DNA of 36,774 nt from an uncultured Acidiphilium sp. (GTDB lineage Bacteria; Bacillota; Clostridia; Christensenellales; Borkfalkiaceae), in contig CABUWK010000020.1 of the NCBI GenBank assembly GCA_902495325.1, positions 1 to 36,774 on the forward strand, read 5' to 3'. A model generated the notes under the pieces. It saw nothing but the letters and a program-made list of their open reading frames with translations, was not told where the DNA came from and made no database searches. Made by a program: the position numbers and the translations under genes. Shown piece after piece: positions 15,587 through 23,315 of this stretch. Within the stretch, counting starts at the first letter, position 1. Each line of letters begins with the position of its first letter.

Positions 15587-16543
15587 ATGAATGAAATGAT
15601 TATGCCGCGTTACCGGAAAAGAAAGAAAAAGTCGGCGAACGAAATCGTTTTCATCGTTGTCATGCTCGCGATCCCGGTATTGCATTTCTGCCTGTTCTGG
15701 CTGTATATCAATTTCGATACGGTAGCCATGTCCTTTCAGAAATTCGATATGGAAACGGGAAAATGGATCGCGAACGGGTTCAGGAATTACAGGGAACTGT
15801 GGAGAGAATTCACGAAGGAAGGCAGCGTTCTGCCGAGGGCTCTTCTCAATTCCGTCAGCGTGTTCTTGTGGAACGATTTCGTGATCGTTCCGATCTCTCT
15901 GCTGTGCGCTTACGTGCTCTATAAAAAAATGCCGCTCGGCGGAGCGTTCAAGGTGATATTCTTTCTGCCGTCGATCATATCGGTCGTTGTTTTAACGCTC
16001 GCTTATTCGTTTATGTTCGACGTGTCACTCGGCGCGATCCCCGCGTTTCTGGAAAAGATAGGGCTTGGACATCTCGTGCCGTTCGACGGATATTTCGGCG
16101 ATAAGCGGTATGCGTGGCGGATGATCCTGTTTTACGGTTTGTGGTCGGGGATCGGGTACAACATCGTTCTCGTTTCCGGGGCGATGGCGAGGATCCCGGA
16201 AGAGATCGTGGAAGCGGGAAAACTCGACGGTCTCTCCACGTTCAAAGAGTTGTTTTACGTTACGATCCCTCTGATCGGATCTACGCTCGGAACGTTGCTT
16301 CTTCTCGGAACCACGGTTATTTTTACCTACTTTCTTCAGCCGCAGCTTCTTCTGGGAGGCAGTGCGGACACGGTCGGCGGTTATACGATCGCCCTGTATA
16401 TGGTAACGAATATCCGCAGCGCGGGGCAGTCGCAGATGGCGATGGGCGCGACGGTTGGCGTGTTGTGCGCGATCGTCGGAACGCCGATCGTATTCGTCAG
16501 CAGAAAACTGATCGATAAATTTCTGCCCGCTTACGAATACTGA
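15587..16543 (+). CDS. ABC sugar transporter permease (MalF/LplB-like)
   Basis: This is a 318-aa inner-membrane permease of the CUT1 class, with six predicted hydrophobic segments after a basic N-terminus (R-Y-R-K-R-K-K-K). The EAA loop that docks the ATPase is present as E-A-G-K-L-D-G-L-S-T-F-K-E-L-F-Y-V-T-I-P-L-I near residues 205-226. It follows the binding-protein gene by 18 bases. The second permease is not adjacent: a 2.7-kb surface-protein gene lies between. No ATPase is encoded in the window, as in many Bacillota CUT1 systems that share one MsmX/MsiK-type ATPase. Confidence 0.92.
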   Translation: MNEMIMPRYRKRKKKSANEIVFIVVMLAIPVLHFCLFWLYINFDTVAMSFQKFDMETGKWIANGFRNYRELWREFTKEGSVLPRALLNSVSVFLWNDFVIVPISLLCAYVLYKKMPLGGAFKVIFFLPSIISVVVLTLAYSFMFDVSLGAIPAFLEKIGLGHLVPFDGYFGDKRYAWRMILFYGLWSGIGYNIVLVSGAMARIPEEIVEAGKLDGLSTFKELFYVTIPLIGSTLGTLLLLGTTVIFTYFLQPQLLLGGSADTVGGYTIALYMVTNIRSAGQSQMAMGATVGVLCAIVGTPIVFVSRKLIDKFLPAYEY

Positions 16544-16549
16544 TCTTAT

Positions 16550-16617
16550 TTTCCGCCGCGTTTTTGCGACGGAAATCAAAACAAGAAAAATTACGGTCGG
16601 TCCGAAATAATCGACCG
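16550..16617 (+). other. Two intercistronic stem-loops before the 908-aa surface protein
   Basis: The first hairpin pairs 16550-16559 with 16566-16575 (TTTCCGCCGC with GCGACGGAAA, one mismatch, loop GTTTTT). The second pairs CGGTCG (16594-16599) with CGACCG (16612-16617), ending just before the ribosome binding site GGAG at 16621. There is no proper T-tract, so they probably act on RNA stability or processing rather than as a full terminator. Confidence 0.5.
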
Positions 16618-16631
16618 GAAGGAGAAAATGT

Positions 16632-19358
16632 ATGAAAAAGAAGTCTTTGCTTTTTGCCGCCGTCGGCGTGGCTCTCGCGGCGAGCATGAGCACATCGGTC
16701 GTCGCCCGGGCGGGGATCAACACGAATCAGCCGTTCGGCGAGGGACTGATCAAGGACGGAGACGTAAATTCCGTCAGCTTCATCGAGTTCGACGAAACGG
16801 ACGCGATCAGAACCCAGAACGGCAACGGCACGCTTACGTTCAATAATGCGGCATGGAGAGGAGTTCTGATGTCTCACAACAATCCCATTCCGAAGGCGGA
16901 TCTCACCGAGGGGACGAAAGTCGTGTTGCAGTATGACGTTTACAGCCTCGGAGCCATGTGGACGCAGTGTTTTTACGCTTCGCCATTTGCCGGACTCGGA
17001 GACTGGGGTCAGAACCATATGACGATGCGCATCAACACGAATTGCGTGCAGGACTACAGTGCGCCCGCCGGTTCGGAAGTGTGGATCAAGGGGGCGAAGG
17101 TTTTCGATAATTCTTCCGCGATGATCGGCATCGAAGCCGGTACGAACGAAGGCGACTTCGGTTTACAGGCGAACGTTCTGAACGGGCAGAAGGCGAAGGG
17201 CAACGATCATTGCACCTACTGGCTGGAATACGACGTCGGTACAACGTCGCTTACCCTTTACGGCGGCAATGCGGAAAGGAATGAAAAGACGGAATACGCT
17301 ACGGTGAAAAATGCTTTCACTCTTTCCGGGGCAGACAACTACTTCATGAACTTTGCGTATGACGACTCGTACGAGATCGACAACGTGAAAGTATACTCGG
17401 TGAATGGCAGCGAGACGAAAACTTATCTCGACTGCGGTTTCGATTCGGTAAACGACTATATGATCGGCGGTTCTTCCGCGGAAGAAGACAGACATAAGCT
17501 CGTTCTTGTGGATAGCGGCGGCACGAGTTCTCTGAAAACGTACGATACGGTGGTCACTGTGACGAATCCCGCCGAGACCGCGAGGATCACCACGGTAAAT
17601 AAACTTGCGGTCGACGCAAAGCTCGACGTCACGTTTGAGCTGAACGCGACCTATCGCCTGAATGCGATGAGCGCGGATCGCAAGATCGGTATCGCCCTCG
17701 GACTCGACGGGTACAGAACGTCTCTCGCTTCCCCGGCAAAAGGGGCAAGTTTCGTATATCTCACGAAAAACGCTGCGGGCGCGATCGTGCTCGGCGCGGA
17801 AAATATCGACGAAAACGGTGCCGTCACGACGATTTCGGAATCCGTTCTGACGGATAAAACCGAAACTTCGGACGTCGCGCTTACCCTGAAGGGAAGAAGA
17901 GACGGTTCGGTCGACGTGACGATCGGGGAAGAAACGTATAACTTTGCCGGCATCAAGGCGAACGGGCACGTGTCCTTCGCGCAGACGGGCAGCGGGGCGG
18001 TGACTTATTCGCTCGTCGTGGATAAAGTAAACCTTACCGGTTACGAACTGAGAGAAAACGAAGGGACGGCACAGACCGCTTCGTTTGACAATAATTATAT
18101 TTCCACGGCAAAATTCGCATTGCAGAACACCGTCGCGCCGGAAGCTTACCTCACGAAACAGGAAACTTCCGCACATGCTCCGAACGGCATCACCGTCGAA
18201 AACGGGAAAATCGGTTTCTACGGTTCGAGCACGAACACGAGACTGATGTTCAAAGAAAAGTATGCCGATTTCGTATTGCAGTTCGATTATATTTCCGAAC
18301 CGGTTGCTACGAGATATCTTCCGTCCGGACTTCCCGGCGCGGGTTCGCCCAACAGATATTCTCCGTTCTATGTTCTTTTCGGCGCAGATAACGAATGCCC
18401 CGAACTTGCCGCAACTTACGCTTACGGGATCATCGAGGGCAATATGACCCAGTATTTCTGGGGTGCGGAATCGCTGATCACGAAAGAAGGGAAAGCGGGC
18501 TCAGGACTCGTTACCGTAACGTCCGGCATGACGAAGCTCGAAGCGGACGAAGAGGGCGCGATCCCTTGCTACTATGCGCCGAACGAGCTCGGTTACGGCA
18601 AACCGAACAATTCTCTCTATTCTTTCTATAACAAAACCTCGAGGGTGAAACTCGTCGTCGTCAACAATCACGTGGCGATGTATGCCGCCGAAGTGGGAGC
18701 AGACGGGACCGTTGGCGAATATACGAAACTCTTCGAACTTACCGTTTCCGATTCTTACGGTAACGTCGGCTTCGGTACGGACGCTCCCGGCTGGGCGGCG
18801 ATCGATAACGTTGCCATCACGCCGATCGAAACTTCCAGGGTGATCGAACTCGGATTGAATGCCGTTCCCGCGGTCGACCTCGTGAAGGACGTAGCCGTTG
18901 CCGATATGGTGAACGATTCCGAACCCAAGCCGCTTGCGAAGGCGGTCGTCACTGTGGACGCCGAAGCGAAAAAGGCGACCTGGACGGCTGTGGAAGGAGC
19001 AAAGGAATACGAAGTGGTGGTGAAAGCCGGCACGGAAGAAAAACTCAGAAAAACGGTTACCGCTACCGAGATCGATCTTTCTTCGCTGACGGAAGCGGGA
19101 GACTATAAGATCAGAGTGACCGCCGTTCCCGTCGATGAAGACAACTTCCTCAAGAGCAATTCCGTAGAAGTGATTTATGCGGTGAAGGGGAACGAACCGA
19201 CTTCGGAACCTGCGGAAAGCACGGAAACGAGCGTGAAAGAATCCGAAACGGAAAGCAAAGCCGGATGTTTCGGGGCGATCGGCACGGAAGGCGCCTTCGC
19301 GGCGTTGCTTGCGGCAGGCGCGGTTGCCGTCTTTGCGAAACGGAAAGAAAATAATTAA
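16632..19358 (+). CDS. Large surface protein: lectin-like domains, Fn3 domain, GC-hydrophobic-KRK anchor
   Basis: This 908-aa secreted protein has an N-terminal signal peptide (K-K-K-S-L-L-F-A-A-V-G-V-A-L-A-A, cleaved near residue 27). The body looks like two or more beta-sandwich (LamG/concanavalin-like) modules, judged from repeated statements such as F-Q-Y-x-D/F-D-N with D-N-V-K-V-Y and D-N-V-A-I-T ends near residues 255 and 735. A fibronectin type III-like module follows at about 775-860 (A-T-W-T-A-V-E-G-A-K-E-Y-E-V-V-V). A Ser/Thr/Glu-rich linker then leads to Cys879 in A-G-C-F-G-A-I-G, a hydrophobic stretch and A-K-R-K-E. The protein probably displays glycan-binding modules at the cell surface. 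ATG 16632 is preferred over ATG 16628, which is in another frame. It sits between the two permease genes. Confidence 0.75.
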   Translation: MKKKSLLFAAVGVALAASMSTSVVARAGINTNQPFGEGLIKDGDVNSVSFIEFDETDAIRTQNGNGTLTFNNAAWRGVLMSHNNPIPKADLTEGTKVVLQYDVYSLGAMWTQCFYASPFAGLGDWGQNHMTMRINTNCVQDYSAPAGSEVWIKGAKVFDNSSAMIGIEAGTNEGDFGLQANVLNGQKAKGNDHCTYWLEYDVGTTSLTLYGGNAERNEKTEYATVKNAFTLSGADNYFMNFAYDDSYEIDNVKVYSVNGSETKTYLDCGFDSVNDYMIGGSSAEEDRHKLVLVDSGGTSSLKTYDTVVTVTNPAETARITTVNKLAVDAKLDVTFELNATYRLNAMSADRKIGIALGLDGYRTSLASPAKGASFVYLTKNAAGAIVLGAENIDENGAVTTISESVLTDKTETSDVALTLKGRRDGSVDVTIGEETYNFAGIKANGHVSFAQTGSGAVTYSLVVDKVNLTGYELRENEGTAQTASFDNNYISTAKFALQNTVAPEAYLTKQETSAHAPNGITVENGKIGFYGSSTNTRLMFKEKYADFVLQFDYISEPVATRYLPSGLPGAGSPNRYSPFYVLFGADNECPELAATYAYGIIEGNMTQYFWGAESLITKEGKAGSGLVTVTSGMTKLEADEEGAIPCYYAPNELGYGKPNNSLYSFYNKTSRVKLVVVNNHVAMYAAEVGADGTVGEYTKLFELTVSDSYGNVGFGTDAPGWAAIDNVAITPIETSRVIELGLNAVPAVDLVKDVAVADMVNDSEPKPLAKAVVTVDAEAKKATWTAVEGAKEYEVVVKAGTEEKLRKTVTATEIDLSSLTEAGDYKIRVTAVPVDEDNFLKSNSVEVIYAVKGNEPTSEPAESTETSVKESETESKAGCFGAIGTEGAFAALLAAGAVAVFAKRKENN

Positions 19359-19386
19359 TTTATCCCGGCGTTTGCCTTAAGGAGAA

Positions 19387-19486
19387 AAAGCGGGAAACCG
19401 CTTTGACCGGACTTTTCCTTTCCTCCGCGCTTTTTGCCCGGAGGAAGGGAGAACCGTTTCGCGATTCCGTTCCGGAATGCGGAACG
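19387..19486 (+). other. Cluster of three consecutive stem-loops between surface protein and permease
   Basis: Hairpin 1: AAAGCGG (19387-19393) with CCGCTTT (19398-19404), GAAA tetraloop. Hairpin 2: 19415-19427 with 19439-19451, thirteen base pairs including two wobbles, with an 11-base loop. Hairpin 3: CGTTCCG (19468-19474) with CGGAACG (19480-19486), five-base loop. None is followed by a T-run. They fill most of the 149-base gap inside an operon. Confidence 0.75.
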
Positions 19487-19507
19487 AACAACACATCGGA
19501 GTTAAAA

Positions 19508-20371
19508 ATGACCCGGAAAAACGATAAAATCAAACGCTCGGGGACCGATCTGGCGTTCATGTGGATCATGTTCGTTCTTTTCGTCCTCTATGCGATCTCA
19601 TTGCTGTTTCCCTTTCTGTGGTGCTTCATGAACTCATTCAAGGGAATGCAGGAGTTTTTTTACAACGTGAACGGTTTGCCGGTAGTATGGTATTTCGACA
19701 ACTGGAAAACCAGCTTTACACTATCGATCGACAACAATATCACGATCCCGCAGATGTACTTAAACAGCGTGATCCTGACCGTCGGTTGCACCTTTTTCAG
19801 CATGTTCTCCTGTTCCGCAACGGCGTACGTGCTGACGAAATTCGATTTTTACGGAAAAAGCGCGATCTATACCGCCGCGATCGTCATAATGATGATCCCG
19901 ACCATGGGCTCGATGGCGGCGATGTATCGTTTATATAACAATATCGAACTGATCAATACCTATACGGGTATCTTTATCACCTCAATGGGCGGTTTCGGTT
20001 CCGGGTTTCTGCTTCTTTACGGGTTTTATAAAAACCTGTCCTGGACGTATGCCGAGGCGGCGCAGATCGACGGCGCGGGGCATTTCCGCATTTATTTCGG
20101 GATCATGCTTCCGATGGCGGTTCCCGCGCTTACGGCAGTCGGGATCCTTACGGGGATCGGATTCTGGAACGACTATTTCACCGTTTATATGTATGCGCCC
20201 GAAAAAGCGAACATCGCTTACGGGATCCAGCGTATTTCGAGCGAGGCGGGAGCGGATCTTCCGCAGGTTTTCGCCGCGATGATGCTTTCCGTTATCCCGG
20301 TGCTCGCGGTGTTTGCGTGCTTTCAGAAAACGATCATGCAGAATACCGCCGTCGGCGGCGTGAAAGGCTGA
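19508..20371 (+). CDS. ABC sugar transporter permease (MalG/LplC-like)
   Basis: This is a 287-aa inner-membrane permease, the expected partner of the permease at 15587. It has hydrophobic segments throughout and the EAA loop E-A-A-Q-I-D-G-A-G-H-F-R-I-Y-F-G-I-M-L-P near residues 180-200. Reading is open back to 19403, but that part covers the hairpin cluster; GGAG at 19498-19501 supports ATG 19508. It belongs to the CUT1 carbohydrate-uptake class. The unusual point is its distance of about 3 kb from the first permease. Confidence 0.92.
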   Translation: MTRKNDKIKRSGTDLAFMWIMFVLFVLYAISLLFPFLWCFMNSFKGMQEFFYNVNGLPVVWYFDNWKTSFTLSIDNNITIPQMYLNSVILTVGCTFFSMFSCSATAYVLTKFDFYGKSAIYTAAIVIMMIPTMGSMAAMYRLYNNIELINTYTGIFITSMGGFGSGFLLLYGFYKNLSWTYAEAAQIDGAGHFRIYFGIMLPMAVPALTAVGILTGIGFWNDYFTVYMYAPEKANIAYGIQRISSEAGADLPQVFAAMMLSVIPVLAVFACFQKTIMQNTAVGGVKG

Positions 20372-20378
20372 CCGGAAA

Positions 20379-20409
20379 CGGCGGCGGGAGAATGGAAACG
20401 TCGCTGCCG
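20379..20409 (+). other. Intercistronic stem-loop
   Basis: CGGCGGCG (20379-20386) pairs with CGCTGCCG (20402-20409) over eight base pairs with one G-U wobble. It lies in the 65-base gap between the second permease and the second glycosidase-like lipoprotein. No T-tract follows. Confidence 0.45.
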
Positions 20410-20436
20410 GCAGGAACGCCGACAAGAGGGAATATT

Positions 20437-21861
20437 ATGAAAAATAAGTGGTTTATCGCCTTATTGGCGGCTGTTGTGTGCTTTTCGTCCTCGGCGTGCA
20501 CGGGAAAGACGGAGAATACTTCATCCGTGAAAGAGAGCGTTGCGGAATCGGACAGCGGAGGAAAAGATCCTTCCGGGTCGGCGGATTATTCGACGTACGC
20601 GTCTTTCTGGATGCGCGGGCACGACTATAAAACGATGCCGGTGGCGGTGTTCAACGCTTTGCCGACCATGCGCACGGGATACACTTACGATTATCTTGCC
20701 AATGCGGAAAGCATGATCGCGGCGTATTCCGAAGCGGGGGTGAACACCCTGTACGGCTTGTACGAACTGTGTACCCTCAAAGGGGTGGAAAACGCGCTCG
20801 ACGTGTGTTATGACCGCAATATCGCCTATCTCGTGAATATGGGAGACGCGGCGAACCTGACGGATACTTCCGCCGGGCTGCACAACCTGGACCGCGTGAA
20901 GTATCACGACGCTTTTGCGGGCGTTATGGCTTCCGACGAACCGGGAAAAACGATGTTCGGGAATCTCGGAAAATCGTTCACCGTGCTCGATCGCTATATC
21001 GACGGCACCGCGGAAGGCGTGTTGTGGCATGTGAATCTTTTTCCGACGTACGCCTCGCAAAGACAGCTTTATAACCGCGTGAACGACGGGGAACTGCCCG
21101 AAGGGGGATATACTTACGAAGAATATCTCTCCGATTTTATCCGGGAAGTAAACCCGAAGATTTTAAGTTATGACTTTTATCCCTGCCGCGGAGCGGAAGG
21201 CTCTCTTTCCGGCGGGTATTTCGAAAACATGGCGCTCGTCCGCAAATATGCGGCGCAGGCGAATATCCCTTTCTGGGTTTATATTCAGGCGTGCTCTTTC
21301 GGCGGAAACACGCGGGTGCCGACCGAAGGAGACATTCTCTGGCAGGTGAATACCGCTCTTTGCTACGGAGCGAAAGGGATCCAGTATTTCTGCGGCGTGA
21401 CCCCTTCGGACGGAGGCGGCGAATCTTTCGTCGGGTGTTATTTCGACCGCGACGGGAATAAAACCCCCGTTTACGACTATGCAAAACGGGCAAATCTTCA
21501 GATCGCCGCGGCAGACGAAGTGCTGATGTGTTCCCGCTTCCGGGGAATGATCGTGAGCGGCGCGACCCCGTGGGGAGAGGGAACGGACAGCGGGATCGCG
21601 GCGGAAGACCTTGTAAACGAATACGGCGTATTAAAATCGGTGGACGCCGCGCACGCGCTTACCGGGTGTTTCGATTATAACGGGAATCACGCTTATTATC
21701 TCGTGAACGATTCTTCTTCGGAGGAAGACGAAGCAACGGTTTCTTTCTCTTCTTCCGTGAACGGGTATTATATCCGGAACGGTGAAAAAAGCTCTTTCTC
21801 GGGAAACACGCTTTCCCTTTCGCTTACGGCGGGAGAGGGCGTGCTGATCGTTGCGGAATAA
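20437..21861 (+). CDS. Secreted lipoprotein, glycosidase-like (paralogue of 12544-13989)
   Basis: This is a 474-aa protein with a lipoprotein signal peptide ending S-S-A-C (Cys21) and a Ser/Glu-rich linker to about residue 50. The body has the same order of motifs as the lipoprotein at 12544: D-E-P at 167-169, H-V-N-L-F-P, S-Y-D-F-Y-P (Asp246), F-W-V-Y-I-Q-A-C-S-F-G-G, and G-A-K-G-I-Q-Y-F-C-G. The beta-rich tail near 420-474 is also matched. The two are clearly paralogues that have diverged widely. A membrane-anchored TIM-barrel hydrolase of unknown family is the best guess, with the conserved acidic residues D-E-P and Y-D as candidate catalytic positions. The frame is open back to 20317, but GAGGG at 20426-20430 and the signal peptide fix the start. 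Confidence 0.75.
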   Translation: MKNKWFIALLAAVVCFSSSACTGKTENTSSVKESVAESDSGGKDPSGSADYSTYASFWMRGHDYKTMPVAVFNALPTMRTGYTYDYLANAESMIAAYSEAGVNTLYGLYELCTLKGVENALDVCYDRNIAYLVNMGDAANLTDTSAGLHNLDRVKYHDAFAGVMASDEPGKTMFGNLGKSFTVLDRYIDGTAEGVLWHVNLFPTYASQRQLYNRVNDGELPEGGYTYEEYLSDFIREVNPKILSYDFYPCRGAEGSLSGGYFENMALVRKYAAQANIPFWVYIQACSFGGNTRVPTEGDILWQVNTALCYGAKGIQYFCGVTPSDGGGESFVGCYFDRDGNKTPVYDYAKRANLQIAAADEVLMCSRFRGMIVSGATPWGEGTDSGIAAEDLVNEYGVLKSVDAAHALTGCFDYNGNHAYYLVNDSSSEEDEATVSFSSSVNGYYIRNGEKSSFSGNTLSLSLTAGEGVLIVAE

Positions 21862-21902
21862 ATCAAAGCGGGAAACGGACAAAAACGGTTGATTTCTTTT
21901 TT
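21860..21902 (+). terminator. Possible weak terminator after the lipoprotein gene
   Basis: AAATCAA (21860-21866) pairs with TTGATTT (21889-21895), followed by C and six T residues. The stem is short and AT-rich with a 22-base loop, and its right arm doubles as the -35 box of the next promoter. It would at most reduce read-through. Confidence 0.35.
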
Positions 21903-21925
21903 AAAAAAATATATAATGATATAAT
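21889..21925 (+). promoter_or_regulatory. Internal sigma-A promoter for the second half of the sugar locus
   Basis: TTGATT (21889-21894), a 17-base spacer and TATAAT (21912-21917) give a strong promoter. A second TATAAT at 21920-21925 lies eight bases on. This allows the surface protein, phosphoesterase, ROK, DUF4838 and esterase genes to be expressed apart from the transporter. The leader to the start codon is about 110 nt. Confidence 0.75.
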
Positions 21926-22034
21926 ATAAACGAGTAATATAAACGAGGAAACATTTCAGGCAAGTATTGTATCGTTATGTTGTTTCTGACCGGAGAGAAA
22001 TCGCCTGCGGAAAATAAAAAGGGAGAATAACGGT

Positions 22035-23306
22035 ATGAGAAAAATTATGGTTTCGGCGGCGGCTGCCGCACTGGCGTTTCTGTGCGGCGTCGGCGGGTAT
22101 ACAAGGATCGGAAAAACGTTTGCCGGGGCGGAAACGTCAACGAAGTTACCGGATTTTACGGAAGACTTCGAAAGTTACGAAGTGAGCGGGAAGTTCGTCG
22201 AAAAGGACGAGGCTCTCACGAAAAAATGGGATAACAACGTGTTCCGCGGCGGCGAACCGCTCGGCATGGATTCCCATATTTACGAAAAGGCGAAAATCGT
22301 TTACGAAAACGGAACGGACGGAAACAAAGCGTTGCACGTCGACAATACCTCGGGTGCGGATACTTTTTTCTACATGGGTCCTGCGGGCGATTACCGCGTA
22401 AAGAAATTTACTCTTTCGTTCCGGGTGAAGTTTTTAACGGAAGGGCTTGAAAACAAAACGGGAGACGACAAGCGCAGCTGGGTCGGTATTTCTTTCCGCA
22501 AAAAATCGAACTCTCACTACACGGGCACGAACAATCTGATGTTCACCATGCAGAGATATGCGGAATCGACGCAGGTGACGGGGCATGCGTACGCCGTTCT
22601 CGGCGGCGGGTCTCCGACCGATCTTTCGGGCGTGGGGTCTCTTTACGGCGACAAGCTTTCGCTGGAAAGAAAGGTATATTCCGTACCGTCCGCCGCGGCG
22701 GACGAGGCGACGCCGTGGATCATGTATACGCTCGACGTCGCGGAGAGCCGTTACGTTCTCAAAGCAGACGGTCAGACGATCGCGGATTGTACGTTTTCCA
22801 TTCCGAATTACGATTATTTCGGTTATCTCAGTTTAAATTGCTGTACGGCGAACATTCTGGTAGACGATTTCACCGTGTCGGTGAAGGACGAGACCCTTCC
22901 GCCCGAAATCCTGCCCCTTCCGGCGCCGGTCGTGAAACTCGACGAGGCGGCGAAAAAGATCACGTGGGATTTCGTGGACGGTTCGGGCAGTTATGCAGTC
23001 ACCGTAGACGGAAAGGAAAAAACGATTTCGACCAATTCTTATTCGCTCGACAGGCTTACGGCGGGCGAACACAGGATCACCGTCCGCGCTCTTTCGGACG
23101 ACACCTTCGAGGCGAAGGACAGCGCCGAGAGCAACGAGATCGTTTATACGGCGGGCGATTCCGGCGAACCGGAGGAAAGCGAAAAGAAGAAAGGCTGCAA
23201 GTCGGCGGCGGGGGCGGAGATTCCTCTTGCCTGTTTTTCCGCGATGGCGGTTGCAGGGATAAAAAGAAAGAAAAACGGTCCGGGATCGGATAAAGAAAAC
23301 AGATAA
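22035..23306 (+). CDS. Surface protein with lectin-like and Fn3-like domains, GC-hydrophobic-KRK anchor
   Basis: This is a 423-aa secreted protein. The signal peptide covers about residues 1-31 (cleavage after F-A-G-A). The main domain (about 35-285) looks like a beta-sandwich of the LamG/concanavalin sort, ending N-I-L-V-D-D-F-T-V-S-V. An Fn3-like module follows at about 295-370 (K-I-T-W-D-F-V-D-G-S-G-S-Y-A-V-T-V), then an acidic linker, then Gly387-Cys388 with a hydrophobic stretch and I-K-R-K-K-N. This is the same architecture as the C-terminal half of the 908-aa protein upstream, so the two share a surface-attachment route. GGGAG at 22021 supports ATG 22035. It probably binds a carbohydrate; this is inferred from fold and context only. 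Confidence 0.75.
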   Translation: MRKIMVSAAAAALAFLCGVGGYTRIGKTFAGAETSTKLPDFTEDFESYEVSGKFVEKDEALTKKWDNNVFRGGEPLGMDSHIYEKAKIVYENGTDGNKALHVDNTSGADTFFYMGPAGDYRVKKFTLSFRVKFLTEGLENKTGDDKRSWVGISFRKKSNSHYTGTNNLMFTMQRYAESTQVTGHAYAVLGGGSPTDLSGVGSLYGDKLSLERKVYSVPSAAADEATPWIMYTLDVAESRYVLKADGQTIADCTFSIPNYDYFGYLSLNCCTANILVDDFTVSVKDETLPPEILPLPAPVVKLDEAAKKITWDFVDGSGSYAVTVDGKEKTISTNSYSLDRLTAGEHRITVRALSDDTFEAKDSAESNEIVYTAGDSGEPEESEKKKGCKSAAGAEIPLACFSAMAVAGIKRKKNGPGSDKENR

Positions 23307-23315
23307 GGAGAAAAG

